This document shows positions 34,201 through 39,847 of a DNA stretch of 39,847 nucleotides, one piece after another. The stretch is from Oxalobacteraceae bacterium UBA7693 (GTDB lineage Bacteria; Pseudomonadota; Gammaproteobacteria; Burkholderiales; Burkholderiaceae_D), in contig DLGN01000070.1 in assembly GCA_002482715.1 (NCBI GenBank), positions 1-39,847 on the forward strand. The letters run 5' to 3'. The notes beneath the pieces were generated by a model that saw only the letters and a list, made by a program, of their open reading frames with translations, was not told the origin of the DNA and made no database searches. Numbering within the stretch: the first letter of the stretch is position 1; every line of letters starts with the position of its first letter. A program made the translations under genes and the position numbers.

Positions 34201-34624
34201 TCTTATACTCATCAGCAAAAGAATTAATCGCCAGATTATTCGTGAAATTCTCAGAAAACTTTAATTTATTTGAGATGATTTTAAAGTCTTCAGACCCTGG
34301 TTGCCCCCCATTCAAAATCGAGAGTGCTGCCACACCTAAATCCACTTTGCCCTTCTCAACTTGTTCAACCCAATATTCGAACCCACTCACGTCTGGATCT
34401 CTATTAAATAAGTTTTTATAAAGAGTGCTAATGACTTCTTTAATGTTCTTATCCTTGTATTCCTTTCGATATTCAACTTGATCACTAAAACTTAGCGCAA
34501 TATTGGCTAAGCTCATTTTCCCACTCTCCAATTGGTCGATCCAATACTTTAGGCCGGAAACATCGGCTGGACGATTAAAATAGGCTATATAGATTTTTTG
34601 AAGTGCTTCTGAAGATTGACTCAT
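31277..34624 (-). CDS. Large DUF4214 surface/secreted protein with Ig-like repeat modules
   Basis: A 1115-residue protein with no signal peptide. It begins with two DUF4214 copies (about 5-50 and 62-105: QKIYIAYFNRPADVSGLKYW and YKNLFNRDPDVSGFEYW), a domain often seen in type I-secreted and S-layer-like proteins. The rest is a beta-rich chain of diverged repeats with cores like PIATDDIILSSDTTVNFSL at about 336, 453, 589, 825 and 927. A second, closely matched pair is at about 415-450 and 786-820. A Thr/Gly/Ser linker (about 527-541) and an SbsA-like Ig domain close to the C-terminus (about 1025-1113) follow. No RTX nonapeptides are seen. It is visibly AT-richer than its neighbours (for example 17 G/C of 60 at 33541-33600), suggesting transfer. 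The start lacks a ribosome site. Confidence 0.85.
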   Translation of the reverse strand: MSQSSEALQKIYIAYFNRPADVSGLKYWIDQLESGKMSLANIALSFSDQVEYRKEYKDKNIKEVISTLYKNLFNRDPDVSGFEYWVEQVEKGKVDLGVAALSILNGGQPGSEDFKIISNKLKFSENFTNNLAINSFADEYKNFDAFAIVRTVLSKVNADPNSVFQLIPPLPSDGSSIPNFAVGSITQPITILAANFGIGADEIKSGFPIQISLFNSGVKVGDTLQVLKNAVPFSGLSNYIITPSDIVAGNVVFQVPPNLHWGADGNYTISTKLTNIYGTVSTSSSIKSVILDSTPPPKPKNFTLITGWTTEGPSGLDYYTSKLKVGIKPFESEGGYAVAVVHGKELARDSIILSNDSFIEFNMNYLEGKEFYNAFHLENFNIEVILYDQAGNKVSHKGITDLGTLDFKYVSGKPATNLQFTALGGTVETNTINASNTGFKVSASIDALGYFNRTASLLLNGNVIATDDFIVHSDKTVDFIVQKSNFSELKQIVSQGGKLSLSIADMNADLIAGDTSINLVVKESFPTGTGAGTSTSTGTSTGINIELSSQHIQSISVKGQTSNQYNMIDARDATAMLTASISRNVATGGRAEFYFGSKLIATDNEIKRDDTSVDFLLGTSGTNLSEIFSKNDFLSIKLYNANNQMVSPTWAPYIIVNKQKAIDFSSVSSVELFGKHTPTSLISVYTQPQKEVFKVQVATSYVPSNTAKATLLIGSSYWVDGSPVVGKYGTYEFNFDPTTVHKFGMYEFSVIYSDGNDNTIQTTGDLRGIWARNSNYNSTYVGPAPATDVQFQAVGGNVLDKTFNASNTGLIASATINGYDYAGGRAELHFNYDPKPIATDDIILSSDTTVNFSLNSINLKSIINSDSKFSVWVYNASGELSGVHSEFSAKQDYRAPDAPRKIFVSDNANGTKNVELQITAMQSTNGRASLYVNNELMAQDNFIAANDGFIQFNLNTPDAAKLATAISAGNAEVKLFDVSGNFVAKNLQYLPQLSGSASSSMLDIIPPSASQVNATPRYVQSGGSLYSREVVLKFSEPVNKQLQLSQMIFANSSNMELDKKAYKIDSSSLIWDAAGTELTVRSGLSDYFFSTGSITIVGVQDLAGNVSDISFKISS
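33002..33043. repeat. 6-bp tandem repeat coding a Thr/Ser/Gly linker
   Basis: Seven consecutive 6-bp units of the form TGTGCT, TGTTCC or TGCGCC on the plus strand, read as Ser/Thr/Ala-Gly/Thr dipeptides within the DUF4214 gene. Such repeats expand and contract in frame, so linker length may vary between strains. Confidence 0.7.
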
Positions 34625-34640
34625 ATTTTTGATTATTTGC

Positions 34641-34660
34641 TCAAAAGAGTTTTCTTTTGA
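34641..34660 (-). promoter_or_regulatory. Hairpin immediately upstream of the DUF4214 gene start
   Basis: TCAAAAGA (34641-34648) and TCTTTTGA (34653-34660) form a perfect 8-bp stem with a 4-base loop. The stem ends 16 bases before the ATG at 34624 and could lie in the leader mRNA and influence initiation. No Shine-Dalgarno sequence is seen between it and the ATG. Confidence 0.45.
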
Positions 34661-35165
34661 AGAAGGAATATAATTGAATGAAAAGATACTTGCATGACTT
34701 TAAATTATATCTTTATTCTTTTTCATATCCATATTTTTTTATTTGCAGGATGAAGTATCTAAACGCCGGAACCAAATCCTAAGCTCACAAAGCATCTGAT
34801 ATAACAAGCTTTTTATTCAATAATCTGTCCCTTCGGCAGGCAAACTCTTCGTCTGTGTCTTCAACCAAGAAATTATTCAGACGACGTGCGCGGTGATTTC
34901 CAAATAAAGGGATCGATAAAAGGACATATTGAAAATGTTAACTAAGGACGGCGAACCCGTAACTCGATAACATCCTGGTTTCGGATTGGGTAACCTCCCA
35001 ATTTAGCCTAACGAGTTGACTTCGACAGAATGAGTACCACACTGACGATTGGATTGAAAAAGTCCGAACAAGAGACCAAACGTTTTGGGTAGAGGTGCCC
35101 ACTAGAGCACCTCTAGGTGGAAAGCAAGTATGAATAGTTCTTACTTTCTTAGCCCAAAAACAAAC
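34661..35165. other. 505-bp region without a recognised gene
   Basis: It lies between the DUF4214 start and the end of the lipoprotein gene. The half next to the DUF4214 gene is AT-rich and probably holds its promoter. Small dyads are present: ATTGGG/CCCAAT (34985-34990, 34997-35002) and TAGAGGTGC/GCACCTCTA (35090-35098, 35107-35115). The latter may terminate the lipoprotein gene, although it lacks a T-tract. No credible coding frame was found. Confidence 0.45.
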
Positions 35166-35900
35166 TTACTTCCAAATATCAATATAATCCGAGCCACCCG
35201 CACGCAGTGATTTGGTTTGCTCCACCAAAATAAATTGCGTTTGACCAGCGACGACCCGTTTGTAGGCATGTAAACGCATACTATAACTCGTTAAATTCAA
35301 ACCTTCACTGGTTTGCATTTGTGCGAAATCAGCCAGCGAATATTTTAAAGTCGTGCCAATTTGGTCGTCGGTGTTGAGGAAAATGGTATTGAGCAAATTG
35401 CCTTGTGCATCAAAATTAATTAATTCCGGTTTACGGCTTTCTGCGCAATTACTCACATTAACAAAACGCTGACCTGCCAGTTCGATTGGGTTTGTCACTC
35501 TGGTGGCGTCTGTGCCAATCAGCACATAAGTGCCTTTTTTGTCGATCTGATTCATCGATTCACACAGCATGGCGGCAAACGGTAAGCGTGGATTTTCGGA
35601 AGATGGGTAAATCACTATGCCGCCACTAAGACCACCACCCCAACTATATTGGCCGCTTGCATCGTATGTGAAACTGCCTTTAGGGAGAATGGCGCTGCTG
35701 ACACCGGCACCAAGATCATTCATCTTTCCTGAAGTGCTTTGAAACACTGGAGCAGAAAAATGGTAGGCGACATAGTCCTTACTTAGGACTGGTTGAACTG
35801 ATGGTGCGCTGGTTGATCCGCCACCACCACAGGCTGATAAGGCAAATAAAATGCAAAGTGAACTAATGTTCGCATAAGAAATTCTTGAAATGTTTTTCAT
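35166..35900 (-). CDS. Hypothetical lipoprotein
   Basis: A 244-residue protein with a lipoprotein signal ending in lipobox LSAC (Cys24), followed by a GGGGSTSAPS tether. The remaining sequence (YHFSAPVFQSTSGKMNDLG onward) looks beta-rich with two later cysteines (about residues 113 and 153). No family was recognised. It lies about 210 bp downstream of the LytTR regulator on the same strand and could be in its regulon, but there is no direct evidence. No clear ribosome site precedes the ATG. Confidence 0.75.
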   Translation of the reverse strand: MKNISRISYANISSLCILFALSACGGGGSTSAPSVQPVLSKDYVAYHFSAPVFQSTSGKMNDLGAGVSSAILPKGSFTYDASGQYSWGGGLSGGIVIYPSSENPRLPFAAMLCESMNQIDKKGTYVLIGTDATRVTNPIELAGQRFVNVSNCAESRKPELINFDAQGNLLNTIFLNTDDQIGTTLKYSLADFAQMQTSEGLNLTSYSMRLHAYKRVVAGQTQFILVEQTKSLRAGGSDYIDIWK

Positions 35901-36110
35901 GGTTTGTTGATTTGTTTAGTACACAGTCATCAAACTTTTTTATTTAGATGCTTGATAGCCCCAACCATCTAATCTCATTTTTATGAGCGCAATTTTGATT
36001 CTGTAAACCCATTCCGTTTTAAAGCTATTGCGTCTTGGTGTTAGCAAATAATGGTCATCGTTCTCCTTTCGTTTCATGTCAAATTAAGTAAGTTGTGGCT
36101 CGCCATTCAC

Positions 36111-36866
36111 TTACATCGGCTTAAACCGCCACGCATAAGCCTGGCTCACTTTTAGCACTTCTTTGGTACCGCGCAGTTCTACGGTGACTTTGCCCAGTTC
36201 ATCGCGATGGGCTTTGGCGATGGCGTCGGCACGAACCACGACGCTGCGATGGATTTGCCAGAAAATTTCTGGATCAAGACCATCGATGATTTCTTTTAAA
36301 GGCTTGCGTACATGTGCTTCGTCGTCGGTACAAACGACGCGCGTATATTTTTCGTCCGATGTAAAAAATAAGATTTTATCGATAGGAAACATCTTGATCG
36401 TATCGCCGACACTGGCGCTGATCCAGCGTATGCGTTCGACATTTTGTGGGCGCAATCGCTTATCCAATTCTTGCATCAAGCTACTTAAATCAGACGGTGC
36501 AGCTTTGACTTCCAAACGCGCTTTGAGGCGTGCGATGGCATCGACTAAACGTTCGCGCGAAATTGGCTTGAGTAAGTAATCAATCGCACCAGCCGAGAAC
36601 GCTTCTAGCGCATGATTATCATAAGCTGTAGTGAACACGGCGTGACAGCGGCCTTTGGTCGCATTCGCGACATCGAGGCCAGTCATTCCTGGCATGCGAA
36701 TATCTAAAAAAGCGATGTCTGGATTGTGCTGATGGATCGCTTCTAAGGCATCTGCACCATGCTCACATTCAGCAATAATTTGCAGCTCTGGCCATAATTC
36801 GTTCAACATACGGCGTAAGTCTTTACGCGGTAAATCTTCGTCGTCGGCGATGATGGCTGTGGTCAT
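36111..36866 (-). CDS. LytTR family response regulator
   Basis: A 251-residue regulator. The receiver domain (about 3-118) has acidic pocket residues Asp8, Asp9 and Glu10, phospho-acceptor Asp55 (IAFLDIRMPG), and Lys100 in YLLKPI. The LytTR DNA-binding domain (about 145-250) has IKMFPIDKILFFTSDEKYTR and IFWQIHRSVVVRADAI. It lies 83 bp downstream of the LytS-like kinase gene on the same strand, making a cognate pair of the AgrA/AlgR type. A GAGGA ribosome site precedes the ATG. Confidence 0.95.
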   Translation of the reverse strand: MTTAIIADDEDLPRKDLRRMLNELWPELQIIAECEHGADALEAIHQHNPDIAFLDIRMPGMTGLDVANATKGRCHAVFTTAYDNHALEAFSAGAIDYLLKPISRERLVDAIARLKARLEVKAAPSDLSSLMQELDKRLRPQNVERIRWISASVGDTIKMFPIDKILFFTSDEKYTRVVCTDDEAHVRKPLKEIIDGLDPEIFWQIHRSVVVRADAIAKAHRDELGKVTVELRGTKEVLKVSQAYAWRFKPM

Positions 36867-36949
36867 ATTTATCCTCGTTAGTTCGTTATCGTAATATTTT
36901 AAGTAGGTGATTTTAGATGCAAAGTAGATTATTGACGAGTTTCTGCCAA

Positions 36950-38332
36950 CTAAGCAATCAAGGGAATCACAATACTTGCGATCACACCACCTTCGGGTCG
37001 CGCTTTTAGAGTGAGGCTCGCTTTATCACCATACATCGACTCCAAGCGCTCACGAATATTGGCTAAGCCGATGCCAGAACCTGATGTGGTTCCACCAAAA
37101 CCAACCCCGTTATCGCTGACTGAAACTTCTAATTTCTCTTCATCACCATCATCAAAATAACGTGCGTTAACTGTGACGTGTACCGGACCAATTTTCGGTT
37201 CAATACCGTGTTTGATTGCGTTTTCAACCAACGAAATTAAGAGTAAAGGTGGGAAGGCCGCGTCTTTTAATTCGGATTCAACGCTGTAACTCAGGCGTGG
37301 GATGCGTGCCTGCATTAAACCTAAATAGGCACGTGCAGCTTCTAATTGTTTGGCGAGACGCCCTTGTTCAGAGCTGCCATCACCACGCATTTGTGGAATG
37401 GTTGAACGCAAATAATCCACCAAATGATCCACAATCGCAGTGGCGCGTAAAGGTTCTGTCAAGATCGCCGAACGCACACCAGCTAAAGTATTAAACAAGA
37501 AATGGGGCTCGACTTGCGCCACTAATACGGATAAGCGTAACTCTGCTTCTCTACGGGCATCTTGCGCACGTTTCAACTCCTGTTGACGCAGCGCTTCTGC
37601 TAAGCGTTTGCGTTGACGGAAGAAGAACCATAAATCGAATCCACTCGCTGTATAAATGATCAAGAATGCCATTGGAAAAGAACCAACGATCAATTGAATC
37701 AATTTATCGATCTTAACGCTTTCGCTATCTTCTGATTTAGCCGACTTGCTCGCAGCACTAGCAGCGGTTGTTGCCACTGTAGGCGATGCAGGAGAGGCAG
37801 CGCTTGCGGTCGCTGACGCACTAGAAGCACCTGCACTGTGATCCGCAGTTGGCGCATGTTCCGCAACCGTTTTTTTATTCTTTGGAATAATTTTATAATT
37901 TGCATCGCCGTACACCACAAACTTGGCGAGATTATCGGTCGCTTGCACAACACCATAGCTGATCGCAACCCCGGATAACAAAGCGATGCATAAAAGAATG
38001 CTTTCCTTACGACTGGCAAAGTTCTTTTGCCTAATCCACACCGCCATCGCCTGACCTACGGTCGTTAAACTGATCGCCGCAAAAATCACGGGCACCATCG
38101 TCACCGCGTACACGTTCCAATCACCTTTAGTCACCGCTGCAATCAGCGAGATTAAGGCCGCTAAAAAGATGTAGACGCCAATAAATGCAATCGTCCGGTA
38201 CCGAAACCAGGTTTTAGAAAAAACCGGAAAATTGCGGTAACGATTAAGCCAGGTGTCACTTTGAATTGACACTTCAGAGGGTAATGCTTGTTCGGACATA
38301 ACAGGTCTTGCGGGAATTGATGACGGATTCAT
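36950..38332 (-). CDS. LytS/YehU-type sensor histidine kinase
   Basis: A 460-residue membrane kinase. Three helices lie at about 45-66, 75-99 and 110-130. A long low-complexity loop of Ala, Ser and Thr spans residues about 155-203 before the fourth helix (about 211-236). Then follow a coiled helix, the His_kinase (PF06580) core with His277 in QVEPHFLFNTL, and an HATPase domain with Asn371 (LVENAIKHG), DNGVGFGG (from 407) and GSGIGLANIRERL. It pairs with the downstream LytTR regulator. The AAGGAG ribosome site is well placed for the ATG at 38332. The Ala/Ser loop would lie in the periplasm if the four-helix topology holds; this is an inference. Confidence 0.93.
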   Translation of the reverse strand: MNPSSIPARPVMSEQALPSEVSIQSDTWLNRYRNFPVFSKTWFRYRTIAFIGVYIFLAALISLIAAVTKGDWNVYAVTMVPVIFAAISLTTVGQAMAVWIRQKNFASRKESILLCIALLSGVAISYGVVQATDNLAKFVVYGDANYKIIPKNKKTVAEHAPTADHSAGASSASATASAASPASPTVATTAASAASKSAKSEDSESVKIDKLIQLIVGSFPMAFLIIYTASGFDLWFFFRQRKRLAEALRQQELKRAQDARREAELRLSVLVAQVEPHFLFNTLAGVRSAILTEPLRATAIVDHLVDYLRSTIPQMRGDGSSEQGRLAKQLEAARAYLGLMQARIPRLSYSVESELKDAAFPPLLLISLVENAIKHGIEPKIGPVHVTVNARYFDDGDEEKLEVSVSDNGVGFGGTTSGSGIGLANIRERLESMYGDKASLTLKARPEGGVIASIVIPLIA

Positions 38333-38470
38333 GGCGTCTCCTTATTGATAGCCGCTACTATAAGTGAGCGATGAGGTTCGGTGTGTCGATGCGATGAAAT
38401 CGATTATGGCTAGATAAAATCCATACTTGCAGCGATGAAAGACTGCTGTGAATTGGCTCAATACATGGAT

Positions 38471-38489
38471 GATCTGCTGAACGCAGATC
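38471..38489. terminator. Hairpin at the end of the receiver-protein gene
   Basis: A perfect 7-bp stem, GATCTGC (38471-38477) and GCAGATC (38483-38489), with loop TGAAC, overlaps the last base of the gene. No T-tract follows, so termination is uncertain; it may instead set the read-through level into the kinase gene. Confidence 0.45.
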
Positions 38490-38941
38490 TATTCTGGATG
38501 ATTTGGGTCTTGTGCCGCAGGACTAGCGGCAGCTGCCAGATCGGGGGCGTCTAGTTGTTTGGAACGCGCTTGGCTTGCGATCCGCAAAATAGTATTACGA
38601 ATCGAGCTGAGGACTGCTGTCGCATTAAATGGTTTTACGATAAAGCCCGCAACACCACGACTCTGTGCTGCCGCAATAATCTCTGCATCGATCCTCGCAG
38701 AGACTAAGAAAATCAAGGCTTTTGGCAACTGTGCTTTGAGGTTTTCCAACAATGCCAGACCAGTCTGATCTGGCTCACCAATATCCACACAGACGATTTG
38801 TGGTTGCAGCTTCACCATTTTTGCCAGATTAGTCGAGCTATGATTGCCATCACCAATGACCTCGTGTCCACCACTCATGAGCACAGAGCCCAACAAATTA
38901 CGGGCGACTGCCTGATTATCAAGAATGTAAGCTCTTAGCAT
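38489..38941 (-). CDS. Stand-alone response-regulator receiver protein
   Basis: A 150-residue protein consisting of one receiver domain (about 1-122) and a short Ala/Pro/Asp tail with no output domain. Phospho-acceptor Asp53 is in VCVDIGEPDQTG and Lys103 is in FIVKPFNATA. The acidic pocket reads Asp8-Asn9 in place of the usual Asp-Asp, and Ser81 takes the usual Thr/Ser position. The start was chosen at 38941 (MLRAYILDN) by fit to the fold; the open frame continues upstream without support, and no strong ribosome site is seen. It lies upstream of the kinase-LytTR pair on the same strand (156 bp gap) and may divert or relay phosphate from this or another kinase. Confidence 0.88.
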   Translation of the reverse strand: MLRAYILDNQAVARNLLGSVLMSGGHEVIGDGNHSSTNLAKMVKLQPQIVCVDIGEPDQTGLALLENLKAQLPKALIFLVSARIDAEIIAAAQSRGVAGFIVKPFNATAVLSSIRNTILRIASQARSKQLDAPDLAAAASPAAQDPNHPE

Positions 38942-39050
38942 AGCGAGGAATGATGAAGATGATATGCGTTCATCATAATAGAAAACCTGAGACTTGTATT
39001 CACAAAAGCAGCGAATCACAAAGATTCACCGCACAGTCGCAACGATTGAC

Positions 39051-39847
39051 TTATTTTGTGGTGGGCTTGGCATTCTTAACGTAGCGATTAAGCCATTGAT
39101 CCTGCTCCCAGAGCATGTGCATTAAGGATTCTCTTGCTCGGTAAAAATGGCTCTCGTATGGCAACATCACCAGACGCGATGGCGTTCCCAGACCTTGCAA
39201 AGCTTGGTACATGCGTTCGCTTTGCATAGGAAAGGTACCAGGATTATTATCGTCTTCACCATGAATCAACAGTAATGGCACATCAATATCATCAGCATAA
39301 TTAAACGGTGACATTTCCTTATACGTGTTAAAGGCTCGCCAATAATTGCGGTCTTCGGACTGAAAACCAAATGGTGTCAGACTACGGTTATACGCACCTG
39401 AGCGGGCAATTCCAGCTTTAAATAAACTCGTATGTGCCAACAAATTCGCTGCCATAAATGCGCCGTAACTGTGGCCGCCGATCGCAATTCTATGTCGGTC
39501 AGCAACACCTAGCTTGACCACTTCGTCAACTGCGGCTTCCGCATTCATTTTGAGTTGCTCGATAAAAGTATCGTTTGGTTCTTTGCGCCCTTCGCCAATA
39601 ATCGGCATAGAAAACCCATCTAACACGGTATATCCACGTGCCAACATGACTTGCGGCCCTTGCACATTAATCCGGTTAAATTTATACATGGAACCACTGA
39701 GCTGACCCGCACTTTCCGCCGATTTAAATTCACGCGGATAAGCCCACATCAACATCGGTCGCGGACCATCGCGCTTTTCATCGTATCCCGGCGGCAAATA
39801 CAAGGTTGCACTCAAACTCACACCGTCTTCACGTTCGTAATGAATCT
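39051..39847 (-). CDS. S9 family (prolyl-oligopeptidase-like) serine peptidase, C-terminal part
   Basis: The gene enters from the right edge, so the N-terminus is missing: the frame stays open to the end of the window (upstream residues read IHYEREDG), and the GTG at 39821 is internal, not a start. What is seen is the alpha/beta-hydrolase half, with the nucleophile Ser in GGHSYGAF, an acid in IHGEDDNNPGTFP, and the catalytic His in PYESHFYRARES. The segment SGAYNRSLTPFGFQSEDRNY and the general layout resemble the glutamyl-endopeptidase-like branch of S9 (as in the chloroplast GEP). Cell location cannot be determined without the N-terminus. It ends 110 bp before the preferred start of the receiver protein on the same strand. 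Confidence 0.92.
   Translation of the reverse strand, partial: IHYEREDGVSLSATLYLPPGYDEKRDGPRPMLMWAYPREFKSAESAGQLSGSMYKFNRINVQGPQVMLARGYTVLDGFSMPIIGEGRKEPNDTFIEQLKMNAEAAVDEVVKLGVADRHRIAIGGHSYGAFMAANLLAHTSLFKAGIARSGAYNRSLTPFGFQSEDRNYWRAFNTYKEMSPFNYADDIDVPLLLIHGEDDNNPGTFPMQSERMYQALQGLGTPSRLVMLPYESHFYRARESLMHMLWEQDQWLNRYVKNAKPTTK

Noticed and set aside
31277..34624. RTX toxin or adhesin
   Set aside because: Despite DUF4214 domains there are no glycine-rich GGxGxDxxx repeats and no adjacent type I secretion genes.
39821..39847. Start codon of the S9 peptidase at 39821 (GTG)
   Set aside because: The frame continues upstream to the window edge with family-like residues, so the GTG is internal to a truncated gene.

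Overview
The window reads as a chromosomal segment of a Gram-negative betaproteobacterium, most likely Oxalobacteraceae (Undibacterium or a relative). This placement is an inference. It rests on moderate G+C, many Sec, Tat and lipoprotein signals, the DUF1800/DUF1501 pair, a MAPEG protein, CreD, and LytS/LytTR-type signalling. No rRNA, tRNA, complete insertion sequence, phage module or CRISPR array is visible. Two genes are cut by the window edges: a DUF1501 protein on the left and an S9 peptidase on the right.

Left third (1-12.7 kb): a minus-strand DUF1800-DUF1501 pair; a lipoprotein with a head-GIN (DUF2807) domain; the C4-dicarboxylate carrier dctA; a membrane-anchored M28 peptidase; a low-molecular-weight tyrosine phosphatase divergent from a TPR-methyltransferase; three small membrane-protein genes on the minus strand, including DUF2798 and MAPEG; and a plus-strand cluster of a short hibernation factor (HPF/RaiA type), a TerB-like protein and a DUF2062 membrane protein.

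Centre (12.7-24 kb): creD; a 1317-residue sensor kinase with about 14 propeller repeats; a BlaI-type repressor and M56 (BlaR1-like) protease pair, whose upstream region carries three evenly spaced TCTAGA sites; and a secreted S8 protease with two C-terminal PPC domains, preceded by a perfect FNR/Anr-type dyad.

Right third (24-39.8 kb): a 2OG-Fe(II) dioxygenase; an exported amidohydrolase divergent from a membrane-anchored AraC-type regulator; an exported penicillin/AHL-acylase-like Ntn hydrolase; a PD40 beta-propeller protein; a 1115-residue DUF4214 repeat protein that is more AT-rich than its surroundings; an unknown lipoprotein; a LytTR regulator with its LytS-like kinase; a stand-alone receiver protein; and the S9 peptidase.

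The overall theme is envelope biology: at least five exported or membrane proteases and hydrolases alongside several envelope-facing signalling systems. No single multi-gene system that is clearly undescribed was recognised. The strongest unexplained signals are regulatory: the TCTAGA array, the FNR dyad, the TTGATCAA palindrome array and the 10-bp direct repeats. At the protein level they are the heptad-repeat tail of the M56 protease and the DUF4214 protein.
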